From positions 1 through 64,000 of the forward strand of contig NZ_NPKQ01000009.1 of the NCBI RefSeq assembly GCF_008329525.1: 64,000 bases of DNA, written 5' to 3'. Shown one piece after another: positions 35,946 to 43,868 of the stretch. This DNA comes from Tardiphaga sp. P9-11 (lineage in GTDB: Bacteria > Pseudomonadota > Alphaproteobacteria > Rhizobiales > Xanthobacteraceae). Each line of letters opens with the position of its first letter. The stretch's first letter is position 1. Position numbers and translations under genes: made by a program. The notes under the pieces were generated by a model that did no database searches, had not been told where the DNA came from, and was given only the letters and a program-made list of their open reading frames with translations.

Positions 35946-36140
35946 TCAGCGGCCCATGGCCCAGACGGTGACCATGGTGAGGATAATGGCGACGAATTGC
36001 AGCACCACGCGCCATCGCATCAGCTTTTGCGAGCGATCCGGCGAGCCGCCGCGCATCATATTGAACAGGCCGAGCAGCAGAACCAGCGCAACGGCACCGA
36101 CCGCGATGGGGAGAATGATATTGCTGAGCGTTGATGTCAT
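35946..36140 (-). CDS. Twin transmembrane helix small protein (HIG1-like)
   Basis: A 64-aa inner-membrane protein with two helices (ILPIAVGAVALVLLLGLFNMM and VVLQFVAIILTMVTVWAM) joined by a basic loop GGSPDRSQKLMRWRV, typical of the alphaproteobacterial HIG1-domain group. HIG1 homologues associate with respiratory complexes, so a role in cytochrome oxidase assembly is possible. I choose the ATG at 36140; an upstream ATG at 36164 adds 8 residues. It is located at the head of the adenosyltransferase gene. Confidence 0.8.
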   Translation of the reverse strand: MTSTLSNIILPIAVGAVALVLLLGLFNMMRGGSPDRSQKLMRWRVVLQFVAIILTMVTVWAMGR

Positions 36141-36305
36141 ATCGGCTACATAACACTGCGTCACAGGCTTCGCTATCGCCGGCCATCAAAATGGCTGAGC
36201 GGTCAAGCGCAGGCTGCAATGCAACGATCTGGCTTTTTCGCGTTAGATATCAGAAGCTAACATGAACGCCGGTGATTTGCCGGCCGATCCCGAACCAGGT
36301 GGACT

Positions 36306-37199
36306 GTGAGGCAGATACGCACCGTCTACGATGTCGTACTGGACGCCTTCTATACGTTTCTCGCCGATGACGGCTGGGCGATTGCCAGCCATATCGCCCT
36401 CTCCACCCTGATGGCGCTGTTTCCGTTCCTGATCGTGCTGGCCTCGCTGGCCGGCTTTTTCGGCTCCAAGAATCTCGCCGACCAGGCCGTCGGCCTGCTG
36501 CTGGAGATCTGGCCGGATCAGGTGGCCGGCGCATTGTCGGGACAGATCCACGACGTCCTCACCACCACGCGCGGCGATGCACTGACCATCGGCCTCGTCC
36601 TCGCGGTGTATTTTGCCTCCAATGGCGTCGAGAGCCTGCGCGTCGCGCTGAACCGCGCCTATTCGGTGATCGAGCCGCGGCGCTGGTACTGGTTGCGGCT
36701 GGAATCGATCGGCTACACGCTGGTCGCTGCCTTCACCGCGCTCGCCATGGCGTTCCTGATCGTGCTCGGCCCGCTGATGCTTGAAATCATCAGGCGCTAT
36801 GTGCCGCTGATGGTCGAGAACAACGAGCGACTGCTGACGGTCGCGCGTTACGGCATCACCATCGTCGCGATGGTGACCGCCCTGTTCATCCTGCATGCGT
36901 GGCTGCCGGCGGGACGTCGCACCTTCGTCCAGATCCTGCCGGGCATCATCTTCACGATGCTGGCCTCGCTGGCGTCGGGCATCGGCTTCGGTCTTTATCT
37001 GGCGCGCTTCGCCAACAACTACGTGACGATGTATGCCGGCCTGGCGTCGGTGATTATCGCGCTGGTGTTTCTGTACTTTATTGCGGCGATATTCGTGTTC
37101 GGCGGCGAACTCAATGCCGCCATCATCAAGTCGCGGCTGCCCCGCGGCGTCTCGCTTCAAGCAGCGCAGTCGCTAGCGCCCGCGGAGACACCGGTTTGA
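36306..37199 (+). CDS. YihY/BrkB family membrane protein
   Basis: Polytopic inner-membrane protein of the YihY/virulence factor BrkB (former RNase BN) family, with six predicted helices. The conserved ISHI-like early segment GWAIASHIALSTLMALFPF and the mid-protein NRAY motif are visible. Function unresolved; earlier RNase claims for the family are not accepted. A GTG start at 36306 is preceded by AGGTGGA very close by. Its last 74 nt overlap the end of the convergent kinase gene. Length is 297 aa. Confidence 0.88.
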   Translation: MRQIRTVYDVVLDAFYTFLADDGWAIASHIALSTLMALFPFLIVLASLAGFFGSKNLADQAVGLLLEIWPDQVAGALSGQIHDVLTTTRGDALTIGLVLAVYFASNGVESLRVALNRAYSVIEPRRWYWLRLESIGYTLVAAFTALAMAFLIVLGPLMLEIIRRYVPLMVENNERLLTVARYGITIVAMVTALFILHAWLPAGRRTFVQILPGIIFTMLASLASGIGFGLYLARFANNYVTMYAGLASVIIALVFLYFIAAIFVFGGELNAAIIKSRLPRGVSLQAAQSLAPAETPV

Positions 37200-38388
37200 T
37201 AAGGAACGCATCGGCGCCGGCCTGACGTGATGCGGCTTCGTCTTCACCGCGACCGGACACCCCAATGATCGCGACGCGGCCATGCGGCGCCTTCAACGCA
37301 CGGATCTGCCGGATCGCCTCGACGCCGTCGATACCCGGCAGCACCATGTCCATGAGCACCGCATCGAACGTGCCCTGCATGACGCGCTCGGCCGCAGCCT
37401 CGCCGCGGCCAATGAATTCAGCCTGGTGGCCTAGTTCGGTGAGGATGGCGTTGAGCACGACACGGCCGAACGGATTGTCCTCCACGCTCAGCACCCGCAG
37501 CGCTTCTCCCGGCGCAAAAGAAGCATCGTCGGCACTCGACATGATGGCGATCGAACCGCTCGCCTTGGCAAGCGCCACCGTCAACGTGAACACTGTCCCA
37601 CCACCACGGCTCTGCACCACCGTGATGTCGCCACCCATGGCGCGGGCGAGTTGTTTGACCGACGATAGGCCGAGACCGGCACCACCAAAACGCGACGCGA
37701 TCGAGACATTGGCTTGCGAGAACGGTTTGAACAGTCGCTTGATTTCGGCGAGCGTGAGCCCGATGCCGCTATCGGAGACGGTGAAGGATACGCCGACCTT
37801 GCCCGCCATGCGCACAGGCGAGACCTTCAGCGCCACATTACCCTGCTCGGTGAACTTCACCGCATTGTCGATCAGATTTTCCAGTGCCGCGCGCAGCCGC
37901 ACGGGATCGCCGATCACAAACACCGGCAGTCTGTCGGAGATCGCGACCCGCCACAGCAACCCCTTGGCAGCCGCGCGGCCCGCCAGCGAGTCGCCGATCG
38001 TGCGGGCAAGTGTGCGCAGATCGAAGAAGTCCTGCCGCACTTCGAGCCTGGATGTGCCGGTGCGGGCGGCATCAACGAACAGCGTCGCGAGGCTTGCCAG
38101 ATGCTCGGCGCCGGCCTTGATGGTCTCGACCCAGCGCCGTTCACGTTCATCGAGATCGGAGGTTGCCAGCAACTCGCTGACCGCAAGAATACCGGTGAGC
38201 GGCGTGCGCACCTCATGGGCAAACACCGCCAGCGCGGTTTCCACCATCGTATCGGCACGCGGCGAGCTGCGCTTGGCGCGCGGCTTCGATGCAGGCTTCT
38301 TTGCCGCACGCGTCTTGGCCACGCGTTTTTTCAGCGTTTGCTTAGTGCGCGTCCGCGTCTTGCGCGGCGAGCGCGATGTCAGCGCCAT
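37126..38388 (-). CDS. Sensorless hybrid histidine kinase with H1-like basic tail
   Basis: A soluble 420-aa hybrid kinase. The order is a strongly basic tail (residues 1-45: 18 Lys/Arg, no acidic residue, AKKPASKPRAKR-type), a HisKA domain with H58 in FAHEVRTPL, an ATPase domain (ENLIDNAVKF, SDSGIGL, GGAGLGLSS) and a C-terminal receiver with D347 and K398 (LIKPV). No transmembrane or PAS/GAF sensor is present. The ATG at 38388 has GGGTGGG upstream; the open frame runs further 5' but without family similarity. The tail suggests nucleic-acid or membrane association; signal unknown. Confidence 0.82.
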   Translation of the reverse strand: MALTSRSPRKTRTRTKQTLKKRVAKTRAAKKPASKPRAKRSSPRADTMVETALAVFAHEVRTPLTGILAVSELLATSDLDERERRWVETIKAGAEHLASLATLFVDAARTGTSRLEVRQDFFDLRTLARTIGDSLAGRAAAKGLLWRVAISDRLPVFVIGDPVRLRAALENLIDNAVKFTEQGNVALKVSPVRMAGKVGVSFTVSDSGIGLTLAEIKRLFKPFSQANVSIASRFGGAGLGLSSVKQLARAMGGDITVVQSRGGGTVFTLTVALAKASGSIAIMSSADDASFAPGEALRVLSVEDNPFGRVVLNAILTELGHQAEFIGRGEAAAERVMQGTFDAVLMDMVLPGIDGVEAIRQIRALKAPHGRVAIIGVSGRGEDEAASRQAGADAFLIKPVSPRALATALLEARRRGAAAT

Positions 38389-38489
38389 ATGTTGCCCACC
38401 CGTCCCGGCGGCACCATGCCACGACGGGGCGCGCGGAGTCACGCCGCAGGCCCAATCGGACTTGCGGATTTCTTGCGGCTGGCTTGCGA

Positions 38490-39374
38490 CTAACTTGCGG
38501 CGCGGCGGGGCAAAGCGACCAAGCGCCGGATATCGGCTGGTGTAGTGCCCCCGGCCCGCAACTCCCGCAGGCTGGTGGAGCCGGTCGACTTCGACAGTTT
38601 GGCGCCACCAGTATCGCGTACCAGCGGATGATGCCGATAGACCGGCTGCGGCAGGTCGAGCAGTTGCTGCAACAGCCGGTGCATGCTGGTGGACCAGAAC
38701 AGATCCTGGCCACGCACCACATGGGTCACCCCCTGCAGCGCATCGTCGATCACAACCGAGAGATGATAGCTGGTCGGTGTTTCCTTGCGGGCCAGGATCA
38801 CATCGCCCCAGGCCTCCGGCCGTGCGGCAACGGTCCCGGTCTCGCCGCTCGGACCCACTCCCTGGTCGGTCCAGGTCAGCGAACCGCTGGCCTGGATGGC
38901 TTTGGTCATATCGAGCCGCAGTGCCATCGGGACATCCGCCTGTTTGAGTTCGGCCACGACCTGCGGCGACAGCGACTTGGCGACACCGGGATACACCGGC
39001 GCACCGTCGGGATCGCGTGGCCAAGGGCCTTTCGCCTCTTCCGTCGCAATCAGTCGCGCAATCTCGGCACGGCTTTCGAAGCTAGGATAGAGCAGTCCCA
39101 TGGCTGCGAGCCGCTCGGTCGCAGCACGGTAGTCGGCGAAATGCTGCGACTGTCGCCGCACCGGCTGCTCCCAGTCGATGCCGAGCCAGGCGAGATCCTC
39201 ATAGATCGCTGCCTCGAATTCCGGCCGGCAGCGCGTCGCATCGATATCCTCGATCCGCAGCAGTAATTGTCCGCCGGCCTCGCGCGCCAGATCGAAATTC
39301 AGCAGCGCCGAATAAGCGTGGCCGAGATGCAGATAGCCGTTGGGACTGGGCGCGAAGCGAAAAACAGGGGCCAT
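38490..39374 (-). CDS. gluQ: Glutamyl-Q tRNA(Asp) synthetase
   Basis: Paralogue of glutamyl-tRNA synthetase without the anticodon-binding domain. It attaches glutamate to queuosine-34 of tRNA(Asp). Class I signatures are PNGYLHLGHAYS (HIGH-type) and KLSKSTGS (KMSKS-type). The RFAPSPNG start and LRIEDIDATRC motif are typical. The zinc-binding Cys-x-Cys seen in E. coli GluQRS is replaced by Ser-Phe-Glu (LYPSFESR), so it appears zinc-free, as I believe is usual in alphaproteobacteria. Length is 294 aa. The adjoining LysR gene is 10 nt upstream on the same strand. Confidence 0.92.
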   Translation of the reverse strand: MAPVFRFAPSPNGYLHLGHAYSALLNFDLAREAGGQLLLRIEDIDATRCRPEFEAAIYEDLAWLGIDWEQPVRRQSQHFADYRAATERLAAMGLLYPSFESRAEIARLIATEEAKGPWPRDPDGAPVYPGVAKSLSPQVVAELKQADVPMALRLDMTKAIQASGSLTWTDQGVGPSGETGTVAARPEAWGDVILARKETPTSYHLSVVIDDALQGVTHVVRGQDLFWSTSMHRLLQQLLDLPQPVYRHHPLVRDTGGAKLSKSTGSTSLRELRAGGTTPADIRRLVALPRRAAS

Positions 39375-39384
39375 CGCGGCTTTC

Positions 39385-40278
39385 CTAGATGAGCTCGCGC
39401 GCGAAAGCGCGCGTCAACCAGTCCATGAACACGCGTACCCGCGGCGAGAGCTGGCGATTGCGCGGATAGAGCAGCGACACGGGCGACGGTGTCGGCGGAT
39501 GTTGCGGCAGCACCTCGACCAGCGTGCCATCGGCCAGTTCACCCTTGATGCGATAGCGCGGCACCTGCACCAGACCGAAGCCGAGTTTCGCCATCGCCGC
39601 GTAGTTATCGGCGCTGTTCACGGTGATCGCCACCGGCAACGTGACATAACGCAGCGTGCCGTTATCCTGAAATTCCAGCGGCAGCACTGCGCCTGTTGCC
39701 GAGGAATGATAGCCAACCATGCGATGGCCTTCGAGCGCATCGACGGACAGAGGCATACCCACGCGCGCGAGATAGGACGGCGCGGCGCAGGTGACTTCAT
39801 CCATCATGGTCAGCCTACGCGCCACCATGTCGCTGTCGCGGAGTTCGCCGACACGCACCACGCAGTCGATGCCCTCGCGGATGAGATCGACCAGCCGATC
39901 GCCCTCGCTGAGATAGAGCTGAATATCAGGATATTCGGCGAGAAAGTCGGGCAGATGCGGCAGCACGAAACTACGCGCCAGCGTGCCGTTCATATCCACC
40001 CGCAACGGCCCTTTGGGCTTGGCGCCACAGAACGCGCTTTCGGCGTCTTCGAGATCGGCAATCAGCGTCAGGCAGCGCTGGTGATAGGCCTCGCCATCCA
40101 ACGTCGGCCGCACCAGCCGCGTGGTGCGCTCCAGCAGTCGCACGCCGAGCCGTGCCTCGATCTGCTTCACGGCGTCGGTGACGGTCGAGCGCGGCAGGCC
40201 GAGATCCGCAGCCGCAGCCGTAAAACTGCGCCGCTCCACTACCCGGATGAACACCCGCATCGTCTCGAAACGGTCCAT
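39385..40278 (-). CDS. LysR family transcriptional regulator
   Basis: Winged-helix activator (FIRVVERRSFTAAAADLG, then LPRSTVTDAVKQIEARLG) with a C-terminal effector-binding domain that spans the rest of 297 aa. It is of the group of LysR proteins encoded next to short-chain dehydrogenases. Divergent from the SDR gene, with a three-arm GATAATG operator between them, so it probably controls that gene in response to a small-molecule inducer or redox signal. Confidence 0.88.
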   Translation of the reverse strand: MDRFETMRVFIRVVERRSFTAAAADLGLPRSTVTDAVKQIEARLGVRLLERTTRLVRPTLDGEAYHQRCLTLIADLEDAESAFCGAKPKGPLRVDMNGTLARSFVLPHLPDFLAEYPDIQLYLSEGDRLVDLIREGIDCVVRVGELRDSDMVARRLTMMDEVTCAAPSYLARVGMPLSVDALEGHRMVGYHSSATGAVLPLEFQDNGTLRYVTLPVAITVNSADNYAAMAKLGFGLVQVPRYRIKGELADGTLVEVLPQHPPTPSPVSLLYPRNRQLSPRVRVFMDWLTRAFARELI

Positions 40279-40311
40279 TTCTTTGTTCGTTAAATTCGAA
40301 TTGTGATGTCA

Positions 40312-40337
40312 GATAATGCATCATTATCCGGATAATG
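40312..40337. promoter_or_regulatory. Three-arm operator between LysR and SDR genes
   Basis: GATAATG (40312-40318), CATTATC (40322-40328) and GATAATG (40331-40337) give two overlapping dyads sharing the central arm, with 3-nt and 2-nt spacers. The last sixteen bases (CATTATCCGGATAATG) are a perfect palindrome. Position between divergent starts fits a LysR binding region. Confidence 0.6.
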
Positions 40338-40403
40338 GAATAGCCTAAATTTCTCCCATCACGGCGGCACTGCCAGTCGGCCGCCTCATCGAGGAGAAGC
40401 GAA

Positions 40404-41144
40404 ATGACCAACCAATCCAATAAAGTAGCCATCGTGACGGGCGCATCCCGCGGCATCGGCGCAGCCATCGCCGAGCGGCTGGGTCGCGACGGCTTCACGG
40501 TCATCGTCAATTACTCCGGCAATGCCGCGCCTGCCGAAGCCGTCGCACAGAAGATCGAAGCCGCAGGTGGCCGCGCGCTTACCGCCAAGGCCGATGTCAG
40601 CGATCCTGCCGCGGTGCGCGGCATGTTCGATGCGGCGGAGACCGCCTTTGGCGGCATCGACGTGTTGATCAACAATGCCGGCATCATGAAGCTCGCCACA
40701 TTCGCCAATGCTGACGATGCGTCGTTCGACCAGCAGATAGCGGTCAATCTGAAAGGCACGTTCAACACCATGCGCGAGGCGGCGAAGCGGCTGCGCGATG
40801 GCGGCCGTGTCGTGAATTTCTCCACGGGCGTCGTCGGCACCAAGCTGGAAACCTACGGGATCTATGCGGCCACCAAAGCTGCAGTCGAAACCATGACCGG
40901 GATCATGGCCAAGGAAATGCGCGGTCGCTCGATCACCGTGAACGCCATCGCGCCCGGCCCGACCGCGACCGACCTGTTTCTGAATGGCAAGTCACCGGAA
41001 CTGATCGAGCGTTTCGCCAAGGCGACGCCAATGGAGCGTCTCGGCACCCCCGAAGACATCGCCAATGCCGTTGCCTTCCTGGTCGGCCCTGAAGGCGGCT
41101 GGATCAACGCCCAGGTGCTGCGCGCCAATGGCGGGCTGGTCTGA
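40404..41144 (+). CDS. SDR family oxidoreductase
   Basis: Classical short-chain dehydrogenase/reductase, 246 aa. The cofactor motif is TGASRGIGAAIAERL, NNAGIM follows, and the catalytic triad includes Ser in FSTGVVG and Y-x3-K in YGIYAATKAA. Arg/Ser near the N terminus suggest NADP(H) preference. Substrate unknown; 3-oxoacyl-ACP reductase-like and glucose dehydrogenase-like members have this length. SD GAGGAGAA precedes the ATG. Likely target of the divergent LysR protein. Confidence 0.92.
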   Translation: MTNQSNKVAIVTGASRGIGAAIAERLGRDGFTVIVNYSGNAAPAEAVAQKIEAAGGRALTAKADVSDPAAVRGMFDAAETAFGGIDVLINNAGIMKLATFANADDASFDQQIAVNLKGTFNTMREAAKRLRDGGRVVNFSTGVVGTKLETYGIYAATKAAVETMTGIMAKEMRGRSITVNAIAPGPTATDLFLNGKSPELIERFAKATPMERLGTPEDIANAVAFLVGPEGGWINAQVLRANGGLV

Positions 41145-41157
41145 ATTTCCCAAATGC

Positions 41158-41190
41158 AAAACGGCGGCCATCGAAGATGCCCGCCGTTTC
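41158..41190. terminator. Bidirectional terminator between SDR and L,D-transpeptidase
   Basis: Arms AAACGGCGG (41159-41167) and CCGCCGTTT (41181-41189). On plus the stem is followed by TTTCATATT, on minus by TTTTGCATTT. It serves the convergent SDR and L,D-transpeptidase genes. Confidence 0.75.
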
Positions 41191-41212
41191 ATATTCATAA
41201 TGACGATGCGTC

Positions 41213-41887
41213 TCAGGACTCGGCGCGGCCGCTCTGGATCACGACGACGCGGCTGCCGATCTTCACACGGTTATAGAGATCGACAACGTCCTGGTTCATC
41301 AGCCGGATGCAGCCGCTGGAGACAGCATGGCCGATGGTCTCGGGTTCGGTGGTGCCGTGGATGCGGAACATGGTGTCGCGTTCGCCCTGATAGAGATACA
41401 TCGCGCGCGGCCCGAGCGGATTATCGATGCCGCCCTCCATGCCACCGGCCATCTTGCGATAGCGCGCAGGTTCGCGGTTCATCATGTTTTCCGTCGGGGT
41501 CCAGTGCGGCCACTCGGCCTTGCGCTTGATCACCGCAGCCCCGGCAAAAGCGAGGCCGGCCTTGCCGACGCCGATGCCATAGCGCATCGCCTTGCCATCG
41601 CCTTCCACGAGATAGAGATGCCGTGCGGCTGTATCGACCACGATGGTGCCAACGGGCTCCTTGGTCCGGTACGCGACGCGCTGACGCAGCATCGCCGAAT
41701 CGATTGCGGAGACGTCGATGGCCGGCAGTGTGTGGCCGCCGTCATTCAACTCGGCATAGCTGGCGGACGGACCGCCAAAACCGGTGGACGACATTATCCC
41801 ACCGCTGCTTGCACACCCCGCCAGCAAAGCGGGCAACATCAAAAGCGCCAGAAGGCGCAGCCCGCGTGATCCACCAAAACCTGTCAT
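41213..41887 (-). CDS. L,D-transpeptidase (YkuD) lipoprotein
   Basis: Cell-wall cross-linking enzyme that forms 3-3 bonds or attaches proteins to peptidoglycan. Lipobox LLAGC after a hydrophobic signal, then a Ser/Gly-rich linker. The YkuD catalytic site is present: HGT in the early part of the motif and SSGCIRLMNQDV with the nucleophilic cysteine. The ATG at 41887 (MTGFGGSRG) puts the signal peptide at the N terminus, whereas the ATG at 41953 would bury it. Length is 224 aa. No partner gene is obvious. Confidence 0.9.
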   Translation of the reverse strand: MTGFGGSRGLRLLALLMLPALLAGCASSGGIMSSTGFGGPSASYAELNDGGHTLPAIDVSAIDSAMLRQRVAYRTKEPVGTIVVDTAARHLYLVEGDGKAMRYGIGVGKAGLAFAGAAVIKRKAEWPHWTPTENMMNREPARYRKMAGGMEGGIDNPLGPRAMYLYQGERDTMFRIHGTTEPETIGHAVSSGCIRLMNQDVVDLYNRVKIGSRVVVIQSGRAES

Positions 41888-42126
41888 TCCCAACCCTTGC
41901 TGCAACGCGTCCAACCCGGACGACCTGCATCTCATACAGGGCTGAGCGATCAAATCAGGCTCAACAGCATGTCATTCGGCTGATGGAACAGGTCTGTGCT
42001 GCACTTTGCGCGCCGCTGTGGTGATCGCGCCACAGCGGCGGAGGCGCACAAATAACCTCAGGTTGAAGCTCCCCCTTTGAGGGTCGGCGAGCGGGCAACA
42101 CGAGCCTGCCCACGGAACCGCAGCAG
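41888..42126. other. Intergenic stretch
   Basis: Between the L,D-transpeptidase start and the SulP remnant I see no gene and no clear signal. Short frames show no protein-like pattern. The promoter of the leftward transpeptidase gene should lie near 41900-41950 but is not evident. Confidence 0.4.
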
Positions 42127-42243
42127 CTATGCCCGCTGATGCGTGCCGAAGCGCTCCACCATGGTCTCGCTGGCCGTGTTGAGACCGATGACATCGACCA
42201 CCGCGCCATGACGACGCAGTTTCAGCACGATGTCGTCCCACAA
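42127..42243 (-). pseudogene. SulP-type sulfate permease remnant (C-terminal STAS fragment)
   Basis: A 38-codon minus-strand frame ending with TAG encodes the end of a STAS domain: DIVLKLRRHGAVVDVIGLN followed by an ASETMVERFG segment. This pattern is characteristic of the last helix and strand of SulP permeases. Immediately upstream in frame are TAG and TGA, and no transporter sequence lies beyond. The bulk of the gene has been lost, leaving the 3' tail. The identification rests on memory of the family pattern, not on a search. Confidence 0.65.
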
Positions 42244-42317
42244 CTATCAATACGCGGACGACCGCTACAAACCCGCTCGCATAATGGGATCTATATCACG
42301 TCCGTTAGGAGGACGAG

Positions 42318-42419
42318 GTGTTCGATGAAGTACACGCGCATTGTAATGCGAAGCACTTGCAGCTGGATTTCACGGCTTGCATCGTTGTGATCGGCATATT
42401 AGAGCACACAGCCGCGTAA
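42318..42419 (+). CDS. Candidate 33-aa leader ORF before the CDF gene
   Basis: AGGAGG (42307-42312) lies exactly 5 nt before GTG 42318, the best Shine-Dalgarno in the area. The frame ends with TAA at 42417-42419, 30 nt before the CDF start. It encodes a short His/Cys-containing peptide (FDEVHAHCNAKHLQLDF, then a hydrophobic IVVIGIL). Two His-x-His/His-Cys motifs would suit a metal-sensing leader, but this is inference. An overlapping 21-codon ATG frame at 42325 is an alternative reading. Confidence 0.35.
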   Translation: MFDEVHAHCNAKHLQLDFTACIVVIGILEHTAA

Positions 42420-42449
42420 GACTTCGCGTCACCCCAACGAGATTTTCAG

Positions 42450-43337
42450 ATGACAAGCGTTCGCAGTCTTGCGCAAGGCAGCATTGCCGTTGGCCTGCTG
42501 GTCCTCGCGATGAAATACGCCGCCTATCATCTGACCGGCAGCGTCGCACTGCTGTCCGATGCGATCGAAAGCATCGTCAATGTCGTGACGGCAATCGTCG
42601 TTCTGCTTGCGACCACACTGAGCGCGAAACCGGCAGACGACGATCATCCCTACGGGCATCACAAGGTTGAGTATTTCTCGGCCGTGCTCGAAGGCGTGCT
42701 GATCGTGCTCGCCGCGATTCTGATCCTGCGTGAAGCCTATCAAGGCTACCTGGCGCCGCGCCTCGTCGAAGCGCCCTGGGTCGGCCTGCTCGTCAACGCG
42801 GCGGCGAGTATCATCAATGCCGGTTGGGCTTGGGTGCTGATCCGGCAAGGTCGCATTCACCGCTCACCTGCCCTCGCAGCGGACGGCCGCCATTTATTGT
42901 CCGACGTGTATTCTTCAATCGGTGTTCTCGGCGGCGTCGGAGTGGCAGCACTGTCGGGGATCGCGGTCCTCGACCCGATCCTTGCGGCGCTCGTCGCGCT
43001 CAACATCCTGTGGGCCGGTTGGGGCCTGATGAAGGAGTCGCTCAGCGGATTGATGGATGAGGCCATCCCGCCAGCCATGCTCGCGAGCATCAAGCAGACC
43101 ATATCGGCCCATGCCGACGGCGCCATCGAGGCGCATGACCTGCGCACCCGCCGCGCCGGCAGCATGACTTTTATCGATTTCCATCTGGTGGTGGCAGGAT
43201 CGACCACCGTGAGTGCCGCGCACGACATTTGCGACAAGCTCGAGACCGCGATCCGCCAGGAGATCGGCGAAGCTCTGATCACCATCCATGTCGAACCCGA
43301 CGACAAGGCCAAGCATTCCGGCATCGTCGTTCTATAA
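42450..43337 (+). CDS. Cation diffusion facilitator family transporter
   Basis: Inner-membrane CDF exporter of divalent metals, 295 aa with six helices and a cytoplasmic C-terminal domain. The site in TM2 shows LLSDAIESIVN (Asp and Ser/Glu positions), that in TM5 shows ADGRHLLSDVYSS (H-x3-D). DDDHPYGHHKVEYF is the classic His/Asp-rich loop. The TM2/TM5 residue pattern resembles Zn/Fe/Co exporters rather than MntE types, but specificity cannot be fixed. It precedes the copper-type cluster on the same strand, with 77 nt between. Confidence 0.92.
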   Translation: MTSVRSLAQGSIAVGLLVLAMKYAAYHLTGSVALLSDAIESIVNVVTAIVVLLATTLSAKPADDDHPYGHHKVEYFSAVLEGVLIVLAAILILREAYQGYLAPRLVEAPWVGLLVNAAASIINAGWAWVLIRQGRIHRSPALAADGRHLLSDVYSSIGVLGGVGVAALSGIAVLDPILAALVALNILWAGWGLMKESLSGLMDEAIPPAMLASIKQTISAHADGAIEAHDLRTRRAGSMTFIDFHLVVAGSTTVSAAHDICDKLETAIRQEIGEALITIHVEPDDKAKHSGIVVL

Positions 43338-43414
43338 ATTTCGGGTCACTTCGCTCCCCCAACGGCTTTGACAGGTTCCGCCCACGTGTTAATCGGGAGG
43401 CGAGGATCGATCCC

Positions 43415-43798
43415 GTGACACATGTTTCGCGCAAACGCTGGTTTGGGGCCGTGGCATCTTTGGCCGCTGCCTATGCGCTTGTGCTCAATGTCGTGCTGTC
43501 CAGCTTGTTGCTGGCGGCGATCTCGCCGACCGCACAGGCTGCAGGCTTCGAGCTCTGCCTCACCCATCCCGACCTTGCCGCATCCCCCGACGACGCCGGA
43601 AAGACCACCGGCGCTCCGGCGGTGCATTGCCCAGTCTGCGTCGGCACCCATGCGCCGGGCGCCCCGCCTGCCTCCGCGACTTTCCTCATCTCGCGCATCG
43701 CCATTGCGATCACTCCCGTTGCGGCTCCCGACGATCGCATCGTCGCGGAAACCGCAACTTCTGACCACCGGGCCCGCGCACCACCGCGCCTGAGCTGA
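43415..43798 (+). CDS. DUF2946-type periplasmic protein
   Basis: Small exported protein of 127 aa with an uncleaved or cleaved hydrophobic N-terminal segment (about residues 8-40, ending AQA-AG) and a conserved HCPVC motif plus a LCLTHP segment, as in DUF2946. These occur next to copper-related TonB receptors and PCuAC proteins. Cys/His placement suggests copper binding. GTG start 43415 with GAGG/GGAGG upstream. It is the probable first gene of the receptor/chaperone operon. Confidence 0.7.
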   Translation: MTHVSRKRWFGAVASLAAAYALVLNVVLSSLLLAAISPTAQAAGFELCLTHPDLAASPDDAGKTTGAPAVHCPVCVGTHAPGAPPASATFLISRIAIAITPVAAPDDRIVAETATSDHRARAPPRLS

Positions 43799-43868
43799 CG
43801 TTCCATGCCGTCAGACGCCGCGCATCCGCGCGCGCGTTGCTCAGTTCAATCCCGGTGGAGTTTCACCC

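Noticed and set aside
38389-39024. Extended N terminus of the hybrid kinase frame
   Set aside because: The frame stays open far upstream and overlaps gluQRS, but the upstream part has no family similarity; ATG 38388 with an SD is the sensible start.
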